A program made the position numbers and the translations under genes. Shown here piece by piece: positions 5,156 through 5,332 of a stretch of DNA of 5,332 nt. Positions within the stretch are counted from its first letter, which is position 1. Each line of letters starts with the position of its first letter. The notes under the pieces are model-generated. The model was not told the origin of the DNA, did not search any database, and saw only the letters and a program-made list of their open reading frames with translations. Source of the stretch: Porticoccaceae bacterium (GTDB lineage Bacteria > Pseudomonadota > Gammaproteobacteria > Pseudomonadales > Porticoccaceae); NCBI GenBank assembly GCA_003448675.1, contig DLXZ01000222.1, positions 1-5,332 on the forward strand. The letters run 5' to 3'.

Positions 5156-5332
5156 TCACTGATCCAGACCGGCGGCGGCCATGGCCACGGCCTTAAAGAC
5201 CGCTCGGCCTTTGTTCATGGTTTCTTTCCATTCCAGTCGTGGCACTGAATCCGCCACCACGCCAGCGCCTGCCTGAATATTCAGCACGCCGTCTTTGATC
5301 ACGGCGGTACGGATGGCGATGGCGGTGTCCAT
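5156..5332 (-). CDS. trpE: anthranilate synthase component I, 3' end only
   Basis: The last 58 codons and the TGA stop (5156-5158) of a gene running in from the right edge. The peptide contains [12 protein letters not shown], then [12 protein letters not shown] (20-31 of the fragment), then EWKET and NKGRA, ending AAGLDQ. This is the C-terminal chorismate-binding signature of TrpE. The AGAGVVADS stretch and the E-x-x-E pair (fragment E34 and E37) are the substrate and magnesium-binding elements. TrpE converts chorismate to anthranilate with TrpG ammonia. PabB shares the fold, but adjacency to trpG-trpD-trpC makes TrpE far more likely. The feedback-inhibition site for tryptophan is N-terminal and not visible, and neither is the operon promoter or leader. 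Confidence 0.92.
   Translation of the reverse strand: MDTAIAIRTAVIKDGVLNIQAGAGVVADSVPRLEWKETMNKGRAVFKAVAMAAAGLDQ

Overview
The window looks like core chromosome from a gammaproteobacterium of the Pseudomonas / Cellvibrio / Marinobacter kind. The evidence is a Vfr-like cAMP receptor protein, a monofunctional TrpC, a Coq7-type ubiquinone hydroxylase C-terminus, and the order coq7 ... osmC-like (yhfA), crp/vfr, trpC-trpD-trpG. From memory this closely resembles the P. aeruginosa PA0649-PA0655 neighbourhood. Genus cannot be fixed from sequence alone. I see no insertion sequence, CRISPR array, tRNA, rRNA or phage gene.

Layout, left to right. (1) Bases 1-115, + strand: last 37 codons of a coq7-like gene, running into (2) a convergent LysR-family regulator on the - strand (139-1101). 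(3) A 311-bp AT-rich gap (1102-1412) with no protein gene. It holds the regulator's probable promoter, a perfect 16-bp dyad (1188-1203), a + strand promoter-like sequence, and a very good rho-independent terminator at 1326-1351. Together these predict an independent small RNA of about 100 nt (about 1251-1351), divergent from the LysR gene. (4) An OsmC/YhfA-family thiol protein on the - strand (1413-1838), divergent from (5) crp/vfr on the + strand, best started at GTG 1997 rather than ATG 1952. (6) A - strand tryptophan operon running trpE (3' end only, 5156-5332), trpG, trpD, trpC, convergent with crp.

How the genes work together. TrpE and TrpG form anthranilate synthase, TrpD adds phosphoribose, and TrpC closes the indole ring. 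Gaps of 10, 13 and 36 bp, each with a Shine-Dalgarno, point to one polycistronic mRNA whose promoter and any leader lie beyond the right edge. CRP is the global cAMP-responsive regulator. Its divergent partner YhfA is a conserved neighbour with no settled role.

The most interesting part is the LysR/small-RNA pair. It has the geometry of GcvA-GcvB and OxyR-OxyS, and it sits where Pseudomonas, as I recall, carries speD. The small RNA is a prediction from promoter, hairpin and terminator signals; no homology search was possible.
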